A DNA stretch of 58,635 bases from assembly GCA_035487355.1 (NCBI GenBank), contig DATHMF010000082.1, forward strand, positions 1 through 58,635, given 5' to 3'. How positions within the stretch are numbered: the stretch's first letter is position 1; each line of letters starts with the position of its first letter. The position numbers and the translations under genes were made by a program. This stretch comes from Terriglobales bacterium. GTDB taxonomy: Bacteria; Acidobacteriota; Terriglobia; Terriglobales; Acidobacteriaceae. This document shows positions 26,020 through 35,900 of the stretch, in pieces. The notes beneath the pieces were generated by a model. That model did not search any database. It saw nothing but the letters and a program-made list of their open reading frames with translations, and was not told the origin of the DNA.

Positions 26020-27279
26020 TTAAACCACCTGAGCTTCCGCGACTTCTGATTCCTTGTTTGCGGCGGGAGCGGTCTTAGGCGCGACCACAAAGGCTAACGC
26101 CAGCGCCACCAATAAGAGCAACGCGGCCAGATACCAGGGGGCGCCTGGTAAATGGAACCGCCGCCCCGGCGCGATGAAGAATGCAAAGGTCACGGAAAAG
26201 ATGCTTGGCCCGACTATCATTGCGATGCTGCGCACCGACCCAATCGCGCCTTGAAGCTGTCCTTGTTCTGAGGCGGAGACGCGCTGCGTCATCATTGACG
26301 TAGAAGGCGGGCCCGCAAGCGCCCACAGACAGTTAATCGGGATGGCGATGAGGAAAAGCCATCCAGTCGGCGCCCAGCCAAAGAGCGCGAATCCTAACGC
26401 GCCCAGCAGCAAACCGGCAAACAGCGCGCGCCGTTCTCCGAAGCGCTTTACCACCGGGCCAATTATTACCGCCATGATTATCATCGAGGCGATACCGACC
26501 ACCGCGAGCGAGTTGCCGATGGTTCGTTGTCCCCACCCATAGCGATAAATTACGTAAAGCACGTAGACTGTGGCGTAGATCTCATGCGCGAGGTAGCCAA
26601 GAAAGTTCACGGCGGCCAGTCCAAGCAACCCGGCATGAGAGCGAAGGAGGTTGAGTGAGCCAAGCGGATTGGCTTTCCACCAGTCGAACTGTGTCTGGCG
26701 CCTCTCAGGAGGAAGCGATTCCGGAAGGACCAGCAAACCGTAAAGCGCGTTCAGCAAGCTGCAACCTGCGGCAACCCAGAAGGGAAGTCTTGGATTGGTT
26801 GCTCCCAGCCATCCTCCCAATGCGGGTCCTAAGACGAACCCTACGCCGAAAGCCGCGCCCAGCATGCCAAAGGCACGCGCCCGTTTCTCGACCGGTATAA
26901 CGTCGCTGATATATGCATTGGCTGTGTTCACGCTGGCCGAGGTGATTCCTGAGAGCAGACGTCCCAGGAACAGCCAGCTAATTGTCGGCGCAAGCGCCAT
27001 GACAATGTAATCCAACCCGAGCCCCAGGTTGGAAAGCAGGATCACTGGCCGCCGCCCGAAGCGGTCAGAGAGCAGGCCGAGGACCGGAGAAAAGATGAAC
27101 TGCATCAGCGCCCACATTGTGGTAAACAGTCCAATCATCTCGGCGGCGCGCGCCGTATCGCCGTGCAGAAAGTCAGCCACAAGCGTTGGCAATACCGGCA
27201 CGATAATGCCCAGGGCGATCATGTCGAGCAGCACTGTAATGAAGATGAAGTTCAGGGCGGCGCGACGATGACCGGGCAT
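26020..27279 (-). CDS. MFS transporter, tetracycline-resistance (TetA/DHA1) type
   Basis: The 419-residue product has about 12 hydrophobic helices. Its first helix region LLDMIALGIIVPVLPTLVADFL and the loop motif GLLSDRFGRRPVIL (motif A) are characteristic of the DHA1 family including TetA-like proton antiporters. The final ~20 residues are a polar cytoplasmic tail. The substrate cannot be inferred; drug or metabolite export is most likely. The start ATG is preceded by AGGAGG. It is convergent with galE and does not appear to belong to the gal operon. Confidence 0.85.
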   Translation of the reverse strand: MPGHRRAALNFIFITVLLDMIALGIIVPVLPTLVADFLHGDTARAAEMIGLFTTMWALMQFIFSPVLGLLSDRFGRRPVILLSNLGLGLDYIVMALAPTISWLFLGRLLSGITSASVNTANAYISDVIPVEKRARAFGMLGAAFGVGFVLGPALGGWLGATNPRLPFWVAAGCSLLNALYGLLVLPESLPPERRQTQFDWWKANPLGSLNLLRSHAGLLGLAAVNFLGYLAHEIYATVYVLYVIYRYGWGQRTIGNSLAVVGIASMIIMAVIIGPVVKRFGERRALFAGLLLGALGFALFGWAPTGWLFLIAIPINCLWALAGPPSTSMMTQRVSASEQGQLQGAIGSVRSIAMIVGPSIFSVTFAFFIAPGRRFHLPGAPWYLAALLLLVALALAFVVAPKTAPAANKESEVAEAQVV

Positions 27280-27421
27280 TGGGGGAAGCCTCCTGCTGAG
27301 AAATAGTTTCTAACGTTTCAAGCCATAAGTCCACGGTACGCTCAATGCCCCTGTGGCCATGGAACATAAGCTCCACATGCGGAGTCTAAATACTATATCG
27401 GATTTCGCTTGACCTGCAGAT

Positions 27422-28261
27422 ATGCACAACTGGCGTGGAATTCGCAGAGCTGGGAGCCTTCTCCTTCTCGGGTTCCTCATATTCATTTCCTGTTGCTGGC
27501 TTCTGCTGTACCTGGATTCAGTCCGCCAGCACCACAAAGCTGAGCGCTTGCTTAACGAGCTGAAGTCATTTCCCTTTGCCACAGCGGGATTGTTCGAAGT
27601 ACGTGAACTGGCAAATCGCTATGGCGGTACTCCCGTTATACAATCCCCAATTTTGCAATTGCCCCGGTACGGCACAACACTTCACGATCCGGGAGGAAAG
27701 GTCGAGATTTCGGCAAACCAAGGTGGACCGTTCACCTGCACAGTGCGAGAGTGCACCTTTAACATCGTTATTCAACCTCGGGTGTTGGAACTTCCGCTGA
27801 GATATCGGGCAGAGCAGCTACTCTCCACAGGTCTAGCTTATTCTGGTGTCCAGCCCTGGTCCCTCTACTCTCATTTTGAAGTTAGAGAAGGCAAGTTAAA
27901 GAAGAGTTGGACCTCGATAGCACAGCTAAGAAGTGAGCTGGTAAGAAGCAACTCGGGCATAGACAAAGAGTTGGTCCCATTTGAATATGAGGTCGAGTCT
28001 ACAGATGATCCCGTGACCTTCCCCTCCACCGAGGGCTACAGAATCGGTGTTCCGTACATTACAGGAGGACCCGCACATATCTTGCTCGCAAGTCTGTCAC
28101 AGACCGCGGACGCGCCCACACAGCGTGCTTTCGACGTAGATCTCCGCTGTCTTACCGCCGTATTCCGCAGTTGCCGCGGCTTCGGTGAACTCGCACCATC
28201 GGCCTGGGCGGACTACAAGGCGCGGAGGGCGAACATGAGAAAGCAGGAAAACGCGAAGTGA
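27422..28261 (+). CDS. Membrane-anchored protein of unknown function
   Basis: The 279-residue product has one N-terminal transmembrane helix (SLLLLGFLIFISCCWLLLYL) followed by an extracytoplasmic part of about 240 residues. Nothing in that part matches a family I know. It contains four Cys; two lie in PFTCTVRECTFNIV and two in DLRCLTAVFRSCRG, so disulphides are possible. It is a single gene, divergent from the MFS gene and followed by a 1-kb repeat-rich spacer. Confidence 0.6.
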   Translation: MHNWRGIRRAGSLLLLGFLIFISCCWLLLYLDSVRQHHKAERLLNELKSFPFATAGLFEVRELANRYGGTPVIQSPILQLPRYGTTLHDPGGKVEISANQGGPFTCTVRECTFNIVIQPRVLELPLRYRAEQLLSTGLAYSGVQPWSLYSHFEVREGKLKKSWTSIAQLRSELVRSNSGIDKELVPFEYEVESTDDPVTFPSTEGYRIGVPYITGGPAHILLASLSQTADAPTQRAFDVDLRCLTAVFRSCRGFGELAPSAWADYKARRANMRKQENAK

Positions 28262-28315
28262 AGCTGAAGACCGTGAATCCGCAGGGGGGCATGGCCTGAA
28301 AAAACCACGTACCCA

Positions 28316-28406
28316 CCCCACTTGCTGGCAGGTATTTTTGGTCCCAAAATCGCTTCGGACCCCCGTCGTTATTGGAGAAAATCGAGTTGGGGCGGGGGAC
28401 TTGCTG
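28316..28406. repeat. Diverged direct repeat, copy A
   Basis: It begins CCCCACTTGCTGGCAGG, has AAAATCGCTTCGGACC in the middle and ends GGGGCGGGGGACTTGCTG, about 91 bp. The two ends share ACTTGCTG in direct orientation. It aligns along its length with copy B at 28536. Confidence 0.6.
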
Positions 28407-28535
28407 AAGCAGTTCTCAGTTCCCGGTTCTCAGTTCTCAGCCAAAGCAAGTGCAAAGACTTTTTCGCCGCAGATGAACGCTTAGAAAACAGTTTCGAGTT
28501 TCAAAGGCAAAAGCAGAGATCAAGTGGTTTGGACT

Positions 28536-28629
28536 CCCCACCACTTGCTGGCGGGTGTTTGGAGCGCAAAAATCGCGTCTGACCTGCGTCATTACTCGCG
28601 AGAATCGATCCGGGGTGGGGGACTTGCTG
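28536..28629. repeat. Diverged direct repeat, copy B
   Basis: It begins CCCCACCACTTGCTGGCGGG, continues AAAATCGCGTCTGACC and ends GGGTGGGGGACTTGCTG. The order of motifs matches copy A, with many substitutions, so the pair is an old duplication or two insertions of one element. Confidence 0.6.
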
Positions 28630-28724
28630 CTCGTACTCAGTCTTGAGACCCCGATTAGCACACAAATTGTCAAAGAGCTGAATGGGCCATAAAGGCCCTG
28701 GCATTCTTGAATGCCGTCGTTACT

Positions 28725-28890
28725 CTAAGGGCTCCGCAGCCAAAACCAGGCTGCTACGCCCTCGCCAACTGCTCGCGCTCATCCGGCGCTCGCATTTGGC
28801 TCACCCGCGTTCTAAGGGCTCCGCAACGCTCCGCTGCTTCGCCCTCGCGCTACGCTCGCGCAATCCGGCGCTCGCTTCGCGCTCACCCCG
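28725..28890. repeat. Two copies of the dispersed 80-92 bp repeat, opposite orientation
   Basis: Copies lie at about 28725-28807 and 28808-28890. They read TCTAAGGGCTCCGCAGCC ... GGCTGCTACGCCCTCGC ... TCCGGCGCTCGC ... GCTCACCC, which is the reverse complement of the array at 20549. The second copy resembles the array's main type and the first its third variant. Confidence 0.85.
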
Positions 28891-29285
28891 TTCTTTTGCG
28901 GTCGTTTTTCGCCGGCAAGCGGTGGCTGACAACCGCTTCTCAATGATGGCCCGTAATTTCCAAGGGGTCAATGTTTTGGTGCCAGAGTGATATCACGATC
29001 AGACAAATCTGGAACTAGATGCCCAGGTTCTCGTCTGGGGTGCCCGTCTGACTCGGGCGTCTTGCTGCTGGACAAGCTCGATTCTGCCCACGACTGGCTT
29101 TGGCATTATTAGCTGGTTTCAAGCCACCCGGCGGCGTTTCTCGTTGCTTCCGGGTAAGCCCCTGATTGTCAAATTGACCACTCTGGCTTCTCAGTCGCTG
29201 GGTTGAAACGGTTTCGTGTTGTTCTGTCACTAAATAACGTGTCGTTCTGCGATGACGCTTCCGCGTCTTCTGCTTAGGAGGCGGT

Positions 29286-32200
29286 GTGAATACTATTTCA
29301 GGTCGGGTCATTCTTAAGGAATCCGGAGTTGGGATCCCCAATCTTCTGGTGGCTCTCTTTAGCGCTGTCGCTACAATACCTGCGCCGCCGGGCGCACCTC
29401 CATCCATCGGTGTCTTTCAGCCCAATGTGCGCCTCGGTTCTGTTCTCACCGGCGACGACGGCTCGTTTACCTTGACCTATGAAGATGCCAGCTTCCAGAG
29501 CGGCGCCCAAAGTAACCGCCCCTCTGTTCAGTTGGAGGTGCTGGCTCCGGAAGAACCGGGAATCTCGCCCGATGCTTTGCTCCTCTATTCCAGCGTGATC
29601 GTTCGCCAGCACGCCGGCGCGATGGAGCAATACATCATCCGCCTGACTACCGCCCAACTGCAAAAAGCGGGGATTACTCTTCCTTCTGAAACTCCAGAAG
29701 ATTTTGAGCCCTCCGCAAACATCGTTGGCCGCCTGACCACTCTAGTCGCTCGTCAAACCGATCTTATCAATGGCCACGTTAGCGCCGCCCAAAGTCTTGT
29801 AGAGACCCATCGCACCCGCGTCGCTTCCTTCAGTCAGAAGTTCAAATCTTCAGTCCAAGGTGCTTTGTCAAAACTTCCCAGTTCACCGATTGATCCGGAG
29901 CGCATCGTTGGTCCAGCCGAAAGCGTCTTCACAAAAAGTTCTGCCGCCACCGTCAAGACCGTTCAAGAGACCGTAAACTCAGACGATCCGTCGAAGCGTG
30001 CGCCTGCTCGCGGGTTTATCTCGCTTAGTGCAGATCAAGTCACCCACCTGAAAGCGCAAGTTGGCGCGGATGGTGTGGTGCCTGCGACGGCTGTAGCCGC
30101 CGTCACCGGGCCGGCCGCTCCAACAAGCTTCGTTCAAGCCATCGATCGCCTGCCTCTGTGTCAGCCTGCCACTCCTCATGTCGACTGCACGGATTCCATT
30201 TTGAATCCTCCACCACCTTCGCCTGGCAATCCGCCGCCCACACCCGGTTCTGGGGTCGTCACTATAACGAATGACGATATTCCCCGCTACCTCGCGCGCC
30301 TCGTGGATCCTCTCACGGCTCCTGAGGAAGAGCTTGTTGTTGGTCTGATGCCTGTCGCCACGCGCGATAGCGTTCAGCAGAGTATCCAATCTTTCCTGTT
30401 TGATCCCAGCCCGGCCGACGTTCCTGCATTTCATGATTTTAATAGTCTCCAAATCGCCTTCGACTATGTCTGGCAAGAAGCGATTGATCAGGGCGCTCTT
30501 GACCTGGCCCAAAGCGCGTACGAGACGATTCTTGGCTTGGGCGGCAATCCGGATCATCCCAACTACAACAATCTTCATCCTGCAATCGTTCTTAATGCGG
30601 AAGCAAAAGTCGTTATGAATGCTCACGCCACGCCAACCGTAATAGTCCGCGACCATCGTGGCGAAGCTCCGGGTACCCGATTGGCGCCTCCTCCGGCTGG
30701 CGCCACTGTAACTGGATTTGGTTCCTCTGCAGACAATTGTCCATATACCAACAATGCCAGCATGGTCAATGCCCTCATGGTGGACGCTCGCGGTTACCGC
30801 ATCGCTGTCGTCAATCCCATGGCGATCGCTGATCCCATTGAGCGGCTCCCAGCTCTTCTTCAGGCTCTGAACAAAAAGCTTCTCGAAAACTATAACTTCA
30901 CGATCTATGCGGCCAACGAGAAGGAGCGCAGCGTCAACTTCGGCGTCCTGAATACTTACCGCCAATTCTGGACGCCTCTCAGCTATCAAGCCGGACCATT
31001 GGTCAAATCCATTCCTCTGGCCCCCAAGCAAACTCAGAAGCTTGTCATCACCAGGAAGACGACAAAGAAACGGACCCAAAAAGAGCTCGAAAACAATCTG
31101 CGCGTTCTCAAGCAAGAGACCAGTGAAACCAACCGCGCCGAAGAGCAAATAACGAACAAGGCCACGAACAACACGAGTTTTTCTCTTTCCAACGAGGCCA
31201 AAGGAAACATGGAGGTAGGCAGCGATACCCTTACCACGACCTTCAAACAGGATGCCAGCAAGAGCTCCGAGGATCTCAAGAAATCCTTCCACGAGGCGGT
31301 TTTCAAGGCGGCCCAGGAGTTCAAACAGGAAAAGACCACGGAGATCAACACCGAAGAGACTCACGAATACGACTCTGTGGAAACCACTGAGATTGTCAAT
31401 CCTAACGATGAGATCGCGGTGACCTTCCTGTTCTACGAACTGCAGCGCCGCTATCGTGTCTACGAACGTCTCTATCGTGTTCAGCCAGTCGTCCTCGTCG
31501 CCCAGGAATTCCCGCAGCCTGGCGACATTGATCAGGCATGGCTGGTTCGCCATGACTGGATTCTCAAGCGGGTGATCCTCGACGATTCTTTCCTGCCGGT
31601 CCTGAATAATCTTGCCCAAACCGCCGGTGATGAGATTGCTCTCGAAGAAATGCGGACCAACGTTAGTCAACAACGCTGCCTCGTCAACGAACTCCGCCAG
31701 GAGTTGGCCATTGCCAGCCAGCAGGCGACCATTCAAAGGTCGCTGATGGATCAGGCCGTCTACCAGAAGTCCGGTGCGGCTTCATCTGGCATTCTCGGCA
31801 CCGTTGAAAACGTCGCCGGCGATGTCGTCAACAGCATAGGCAGCTTCCTCTTTGGCGGTGGCTCGAGCCAGAACACCCCTAGTCCCGACATGAACAACAG
31901 CAACCGCCAGGCCCTGCAGGAGCGTGCCGATCAGGCGGCCGACCAGGTTCGCGATCTCATGTTCCGTCTCGAAAGAGAGGTCACCGCGCTCAATGCTCTG
32001 ACTGAGACCTACACCAAGGCGCTGCGCGAGCACAACAACCACCTCACGGAAATTGTCCGTCTGCAGGTCCACGTCAAAGACAACATCATGTATTACATGC
32101 AGGCCATCTGGAGGCATGAGCCCTCTGACCAGCGCTTCTTCCGCCTGCACAATACTCCGGTTCCCGACCTCGCCAATGCCAGCCGCGGGTTTAAGGTGAA

Positions 32201-32873
32201 CTTCGACACGCCGAATCCCACAACCATGGCGCCTCCTCACGAATCCCTGCCTCGTTTCGGCGGTCGCGATGTCAAGGTTTTCCCCCTCGAATCCGTCACC
32301 AAGTTCAATCCCCAGATCGCCTTTAAACCGTTGTCCCAGGTTGCAGATCTGGATAATCTCCTCGGCTTCAAGGGCAACTACGCCATCTTTCCTTTGCTCG
32401 AATCCAACGCTCTCACCGATTTCATGATGGATCCCTACGTGGACCGCGCAACCGGCCAGCTCGTTGACCCGTCGGACCCGCTGAATTGGTCCCTGGACGA
32501 ATTTTCACAATACGTCTGCTGCCTCAAGAAAAAACTGAAGGACGACGAATTCACCAAGATCCTGCCCCAGTTGCAGACCATTTACCAGACCATCCTCACC
32601 AATCCGCTGCGCGATGATGACGTCCTGGTAGTGCCCACGAACTCTTTATTCATCGAGGCCTTGCCTGCTTCTCACACGCTGCTCGAGAAATTCAAGCTTG
32701 ATCACCGCATGATCGACGTCAAGAAGGCCCAGGCAGAGACCCGCCAGAAAGAGCTCGATAACGTCCGCATGGCTGCGCGTATTCTCTCCGGCGAACGTGG
32801 CGATCCGCACGTCGACAAGAAGATTCTCATCGAAGGCGGAGCGAACTTCGTGGTGCCGGCCGGCGATCAGTAA
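29286..32873 (+). CDS. Very large protein (1195 aa) of unknown function
   Basis: The protein has no signal peptide. Residues 1-115 resemble a carboxypeptidase-regulatory-like beta-sandwich (SGRVILKESGVGIPNLLVAL ... DDGSFTLTYED). A proline-rich linker lies near 310-323. A Lys/Glu-rich coiled-coil region at about 590-700 is followed by a hydrophobic-aromatic segment (FLFYELQRRYRVYERLYRVQ) near 720. More coiled coil lies at about 790-830 and 870-950. The C-terminal ~240 residues contain LFIEALPASHTLLEKFKLDH and many acidic turns. The GTG start is preceded by TTAGGAGG. I do not recognise the family. It is followed after 52 bp by another very large unknown gene, probably in the same transcript. 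A structural or secretion-associated role is only a guess. Confidence 0.75.
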   Translation: MNTISGRVILKESGVGIPNLLVALFSAVATIPAPPGAPPSIGVFQPNVRLGSVLTGDDGSFTLTYEDASFQSGAQSNRPSVQLEVLAPEEPGISPDALLLYSSVIVRQHAGAMEQYIIRLTTAQLQKAGITLPSETPEDFEPSANIVGRLTTLVARQTDLINGHVSAAQSLVETHRTRVASFSQKFKSSVQGALSKLPSSPIDPERIVGPAESVFTKSSAATVKTVQETVNSDDPSKRAPARGFISLSADQVTHLKAQVGADGVVPATAVAAVTGPAAPTSFVQAIDRLPLCQPATPHVDCTDSILNPPPPSPGNPPPTPGSGVVTITNDDIPRYLARLVDPLTAPEEELVVGLMPVATRDSVQQSIQSFLFDPSPADVPAFHDFNSLQIAFDYVWQEAIDQGALDLAQSAYETILGLGGNPDHPNYNNLHPAIVLNAEAKVVMNAHATPTVIVRDHRGEAPGTRLAPPPAGATVTGFGSSADNCPYTNNASMVNALMVDARGYRIAVVNPMAIADPIERLPALLQALNKKLLENYNFTIYAANEKERSVNFGVLNTYRQFWTPLSYQAGPLVKSIPLAPKQTQKLVITRKTTKKRTQKELENNLRVLKQETSETNRAEEQITNKATNNTSFSLSNEAKGNMEVGSDTLTTTFKQDASKSSEDLKKSFHEAVFKAAQEFKQEKTTEINTEETHEYDSVETTEIVNPNDEIAVTFLFYELQRRYRVYERLYRVQPVVLVAQEFPQPGDIDQAWLVRHDWILKRVILDDSFLPVLNNLAQTAGDEIALEEMRTNVSQQRCLVNELRQELAIASQQATIQRSLMDQAVYQKSGAASSGILGTVENVAGDVVNSIGSFLFGGGSSQNTPSPDMNNSNRQALQERADQAADQVRDLMFRLEREVTALNALTETYTKALREHNNHLTEIVRLQVHVKDNIMYYMQAIWRHEPSDQRFFRLHNTPVPDLANASRGFKVNFDTPNPTTMAPPHESLPRFGGRDVKVFPLESVTKFNPQIAFKPLSQVADLDNLLGFKGNYAIFPLLESNALTDFMMDPYVDRATGQLVDPSDPLNWSLDEFSQYVCCLKKKLKDDEFTKILPQLQTIYQTILTNPLRDDDVLVVPTNSLFIEALPASHTLLEKFKLDHRMIDVKKAQAETRQKELDNVRMAARILSGERGDPHVDKKILIEGGANFVVPAGDQ

Positions 32874-32925
32874 GACAGGATTTGATAGATGCTGGTGACG
32901 CGTGCTGATCTGATCGGTCAAAACA

Positions 32926-35900
32926 ATGGAAATTACGTCGACACAAGAGGAATTTGTAAGCCGTTTCAGGGCATACATGGCGAAGGCCGGCGCGTATGAC
33001 GCGCTCTCCGGCTATATTAAAGGACTTCAACCTAAGGATCTTCGCGAGTGCCTTGCCATCTATTTTGATGTCTCCAAGGATTACCGGGGAAAAGAAGAGC
33101 ACAAACGCTCACTGACGGTCTTTTACAGTGTTTCGTTGCTGGCTGTCCAAAAAAACGACGAATATTTTGCCTTACGGTTTGACGCCCTAACGCAGGCCGC
33201 CAATACAGATTGGCAAAAAACTTATTCGGAACTGGATTCAACCCAAAAGCGGAAATTGTCTGCACAAATCGCCCAGCAAAAAACCAAATTGTCCTGGACA
33301 CAACGAGGTTTTCTGGGCGAGTTTGACAGGCACATGAAGCAACCGAATCAAAAAGCAGTTTCTGAATACACCGCAAAGCTTAAGAAGACTGATCAGCTTT
33401 TTGACTGTCTACGCGTGTATGTGGAAGCGTCCCAGAAGTACCCTGACAATGACAAGAATTCATTGATTATCTTTTTTGGCGTGTCTTTCCAGGCGCTGGG
33501 ACTGGGCGACAGCTATTTTGCGGCGAAATACGAATCGCTGGTTACCTCGAAAGATACCATCTGGAAGCGACGCTATGACGCACTGGATACATGGCAGCGG
33601 GATGAAAAGTTAAAGCCGGCGATTGCCGAGAAGAAGAAAATTTCCGTTGAAAAGACAGGGAACGTTAAAGTGAAGGGGGTGGAGAAGGAACTTGTTGCAC
33701 AGGAGAAATACACTGTCCCCGCGCTCCCTCATGCGCCACCCGATCTTGAAGGGCCACGGCCGACCCCGCCGCGTACTGAAAATCAGCGCAAGTTTGTGGC
33801 TGATTTCAAGAAATTCATGGATTCGCCCGATGCCAAGCCGGCTGAGTTCACAAACAAGATATTCAATCTCACCGGGCCGCAACTCGTAGAATGCGTTGAG
33901 GCCTATCTGGAAGCCTCCCTTCCGTACGGCGATAACAATGAACGGTCGCTGTACATCTTCTTTGGGACGGCCTCACTGGCGATTAGAAAAGCAGACGCTT
34001 ACTACTCCTTCAAATTCTCAAGCGGCATAAAGACGGAAAAGACACTGTTGGCCAAGCGCTTTGCGGCACTGAATACCGAACAGCAAAAAGTGCTGAAAAA
34101 CGACATCGAAATCAAGAAAAAACTGGCTCGGGTTCTTGATGACCTGAAGCTCGCGTATTTTCAGAAAGAAAAAAAAGAGCCCACCTTGCAGGCGCTGCGC
34201 AACTTCGAAGCCTTGAAGAATCCGGAGCAATTGTCGCTGCTGTCATATGCCCTGGATAGATGCAACCGTACTTTTAACCGGTATAACGCAGACGATTTTT
34301 CCACGGCATTCGAGGCGCTATCCACTTTGGTGCTTGCGCAGAAGGACCTGCTTTTGTCCATCGTCCTGCTTAAGCGCTGCCGGGAAGCCAAGGAGGTCGA
34401 TCTGACGCTGCGGCACCAGTTGTATTGGTATATGGTGGGGCTTTTGTATATCCAGGCGCTGGTAGCACGACCGGAGGCGTATAAAGCCGGTTTCAGCGAT
34501 GAGGAAAAGCAATTTTTGTTTGACGCTACCGATGCCGCCGACCCTTACTTCGCAGATTTTGCGATTCGGCTCGATTATCTGTGGCAGCACCATGCGGGAA
34601 ATGAACAGCTTAAGCAAACGGTAAAAGCCTACATACAGATCATGCTTTTCGCCGCAAAGATTGGGGCACTTTTGGTACCCATGGTGGAAATGGCGGCTGT
34701 TAAAGGACTGGTGAAGGAGTTGAGAGAGAAAAAACCGAGCCCGCTTGACGAAATCCAGATTCCCATAAATAGCCGTTACAATCGGGGCAAGACCCTCCAG
34801 ATCAATCAAACCATTGGACATATATTCATTGTGTGGTGGGAGCCGAATCTTGGGGCATATATTGAGCATGAAGGATTTGAAGGGATACTATTTCGAGTCG
34901 ACAGCTATGACTGGCTCGGGAGAGTCTATGACAATGATGCCGTTTGGGGCGAAATTTATCGAAGGACCTCCTATCTTCTCGTACTCATTCCGTTTGTGTT
35001 CGAGCTTCTGGGGTACCTGCCTGATTTGGTTACGGGCGGTGTTACCGGGCTGGCAAAATCAATCTTCATAAACATTGCTATTGAAAAAGCAGTCGAGGAA
35101 TGGGGGTTGAATTCCAACGTGGTTCAACTTGCGCTGTTGGGAGCGGGGCTGCTTACCCACCACGCGCTTTCTGAGAAGAAGGGGAGCAGTGCTTCAGGCA
35201 AATTGATAGAGGATACTGGAGCGGCGAACCGGAGCATTGATCCTCTGCCGGCAAGCTCGGGCGGTGGTGCGGGGCATGGTGGAACCCAGGGGCGAATGGC
35301 CGACTATGACCCAAGAGGGATAGCTCTGGGAGAGGGCAACGTGACCGGAGTTCATGAGCCGCTTCCTGTTGAAACTTTGACGGCCGACCGTCATATCGAT
35401 CCCAACGTGAGCGGTGGTGGAGCACATGGTGGCTCAACGGCCAAACCAACTTCGGTGCCAGATGTTCCCCCTGCAACCCGCCAGGACTTGGTTCGGGCCG
35501 AAGGGGAATTGCGCAATGCAGAACAACGATTCAAAGACGCCGCCGGGACCCTTGAGAATGCGGAAAAACAGGTTGGAAACCTTGAGAGTCTCGTGGAAGA
35601 GCAAGGAAAGGATGCTTCCGCCGAGTTGAAAGAAAGGCTCGCAGAGGCCGAAAAGACTGAGAAAGATATCAGGTCGAGATACAACAAACGAGAGAGTGAA
35701 TTGAAGACTGCAAAATCGGAAGTTGACCGGCTGACGAAGGATCTGACGAAAAGAGGAGAATTGCAGCCGGCGCTTCGTATTGAGTGGAATCTGCCCGATA
35801 AGCCAGTCACATTTCGTTACAAGGGCGTTGAGGCGAAATCCTGGCGGCCTGATGCCTACGTCGGCACTTCAGACAATCGTCAAATTGTTGAGCGCCTCTT

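Larger units (their letters stand above)
28262..29285. other. Intergenic, 1.0 kb, repeat-rich, no gene seen
   Basis: No coding frame here is credible. It holds two diverged direct repeats (28316 and 28536), short AGTTCTC-type simple repeats around 28411-28440, two small hairpins at 28684-28715, and two copies of the dispersed 80-92 bp family (28725-28890). The last ~390 bp (28890-29280) contain no recognised element except the AGGAGG ribosome-binding site before 29286. Confidence 0.6.

Noticed and set aside
28322..28582. An 86-codon frame in the 1-kb gap
   Set aside because: It runs through the two diverged repeats, has no ribosome-binding site and no recognisable features.
29979..31736. A 585-codon open frame on the minus strand inside the 1195-codon gene
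   Set aside because: It lies wholly within the plus-strand gene, has no ribosome-binding site and no family motif, and its length follows from codon bias of the sense strand. The plus-strand frame has a GTG with AGGAGG before it.
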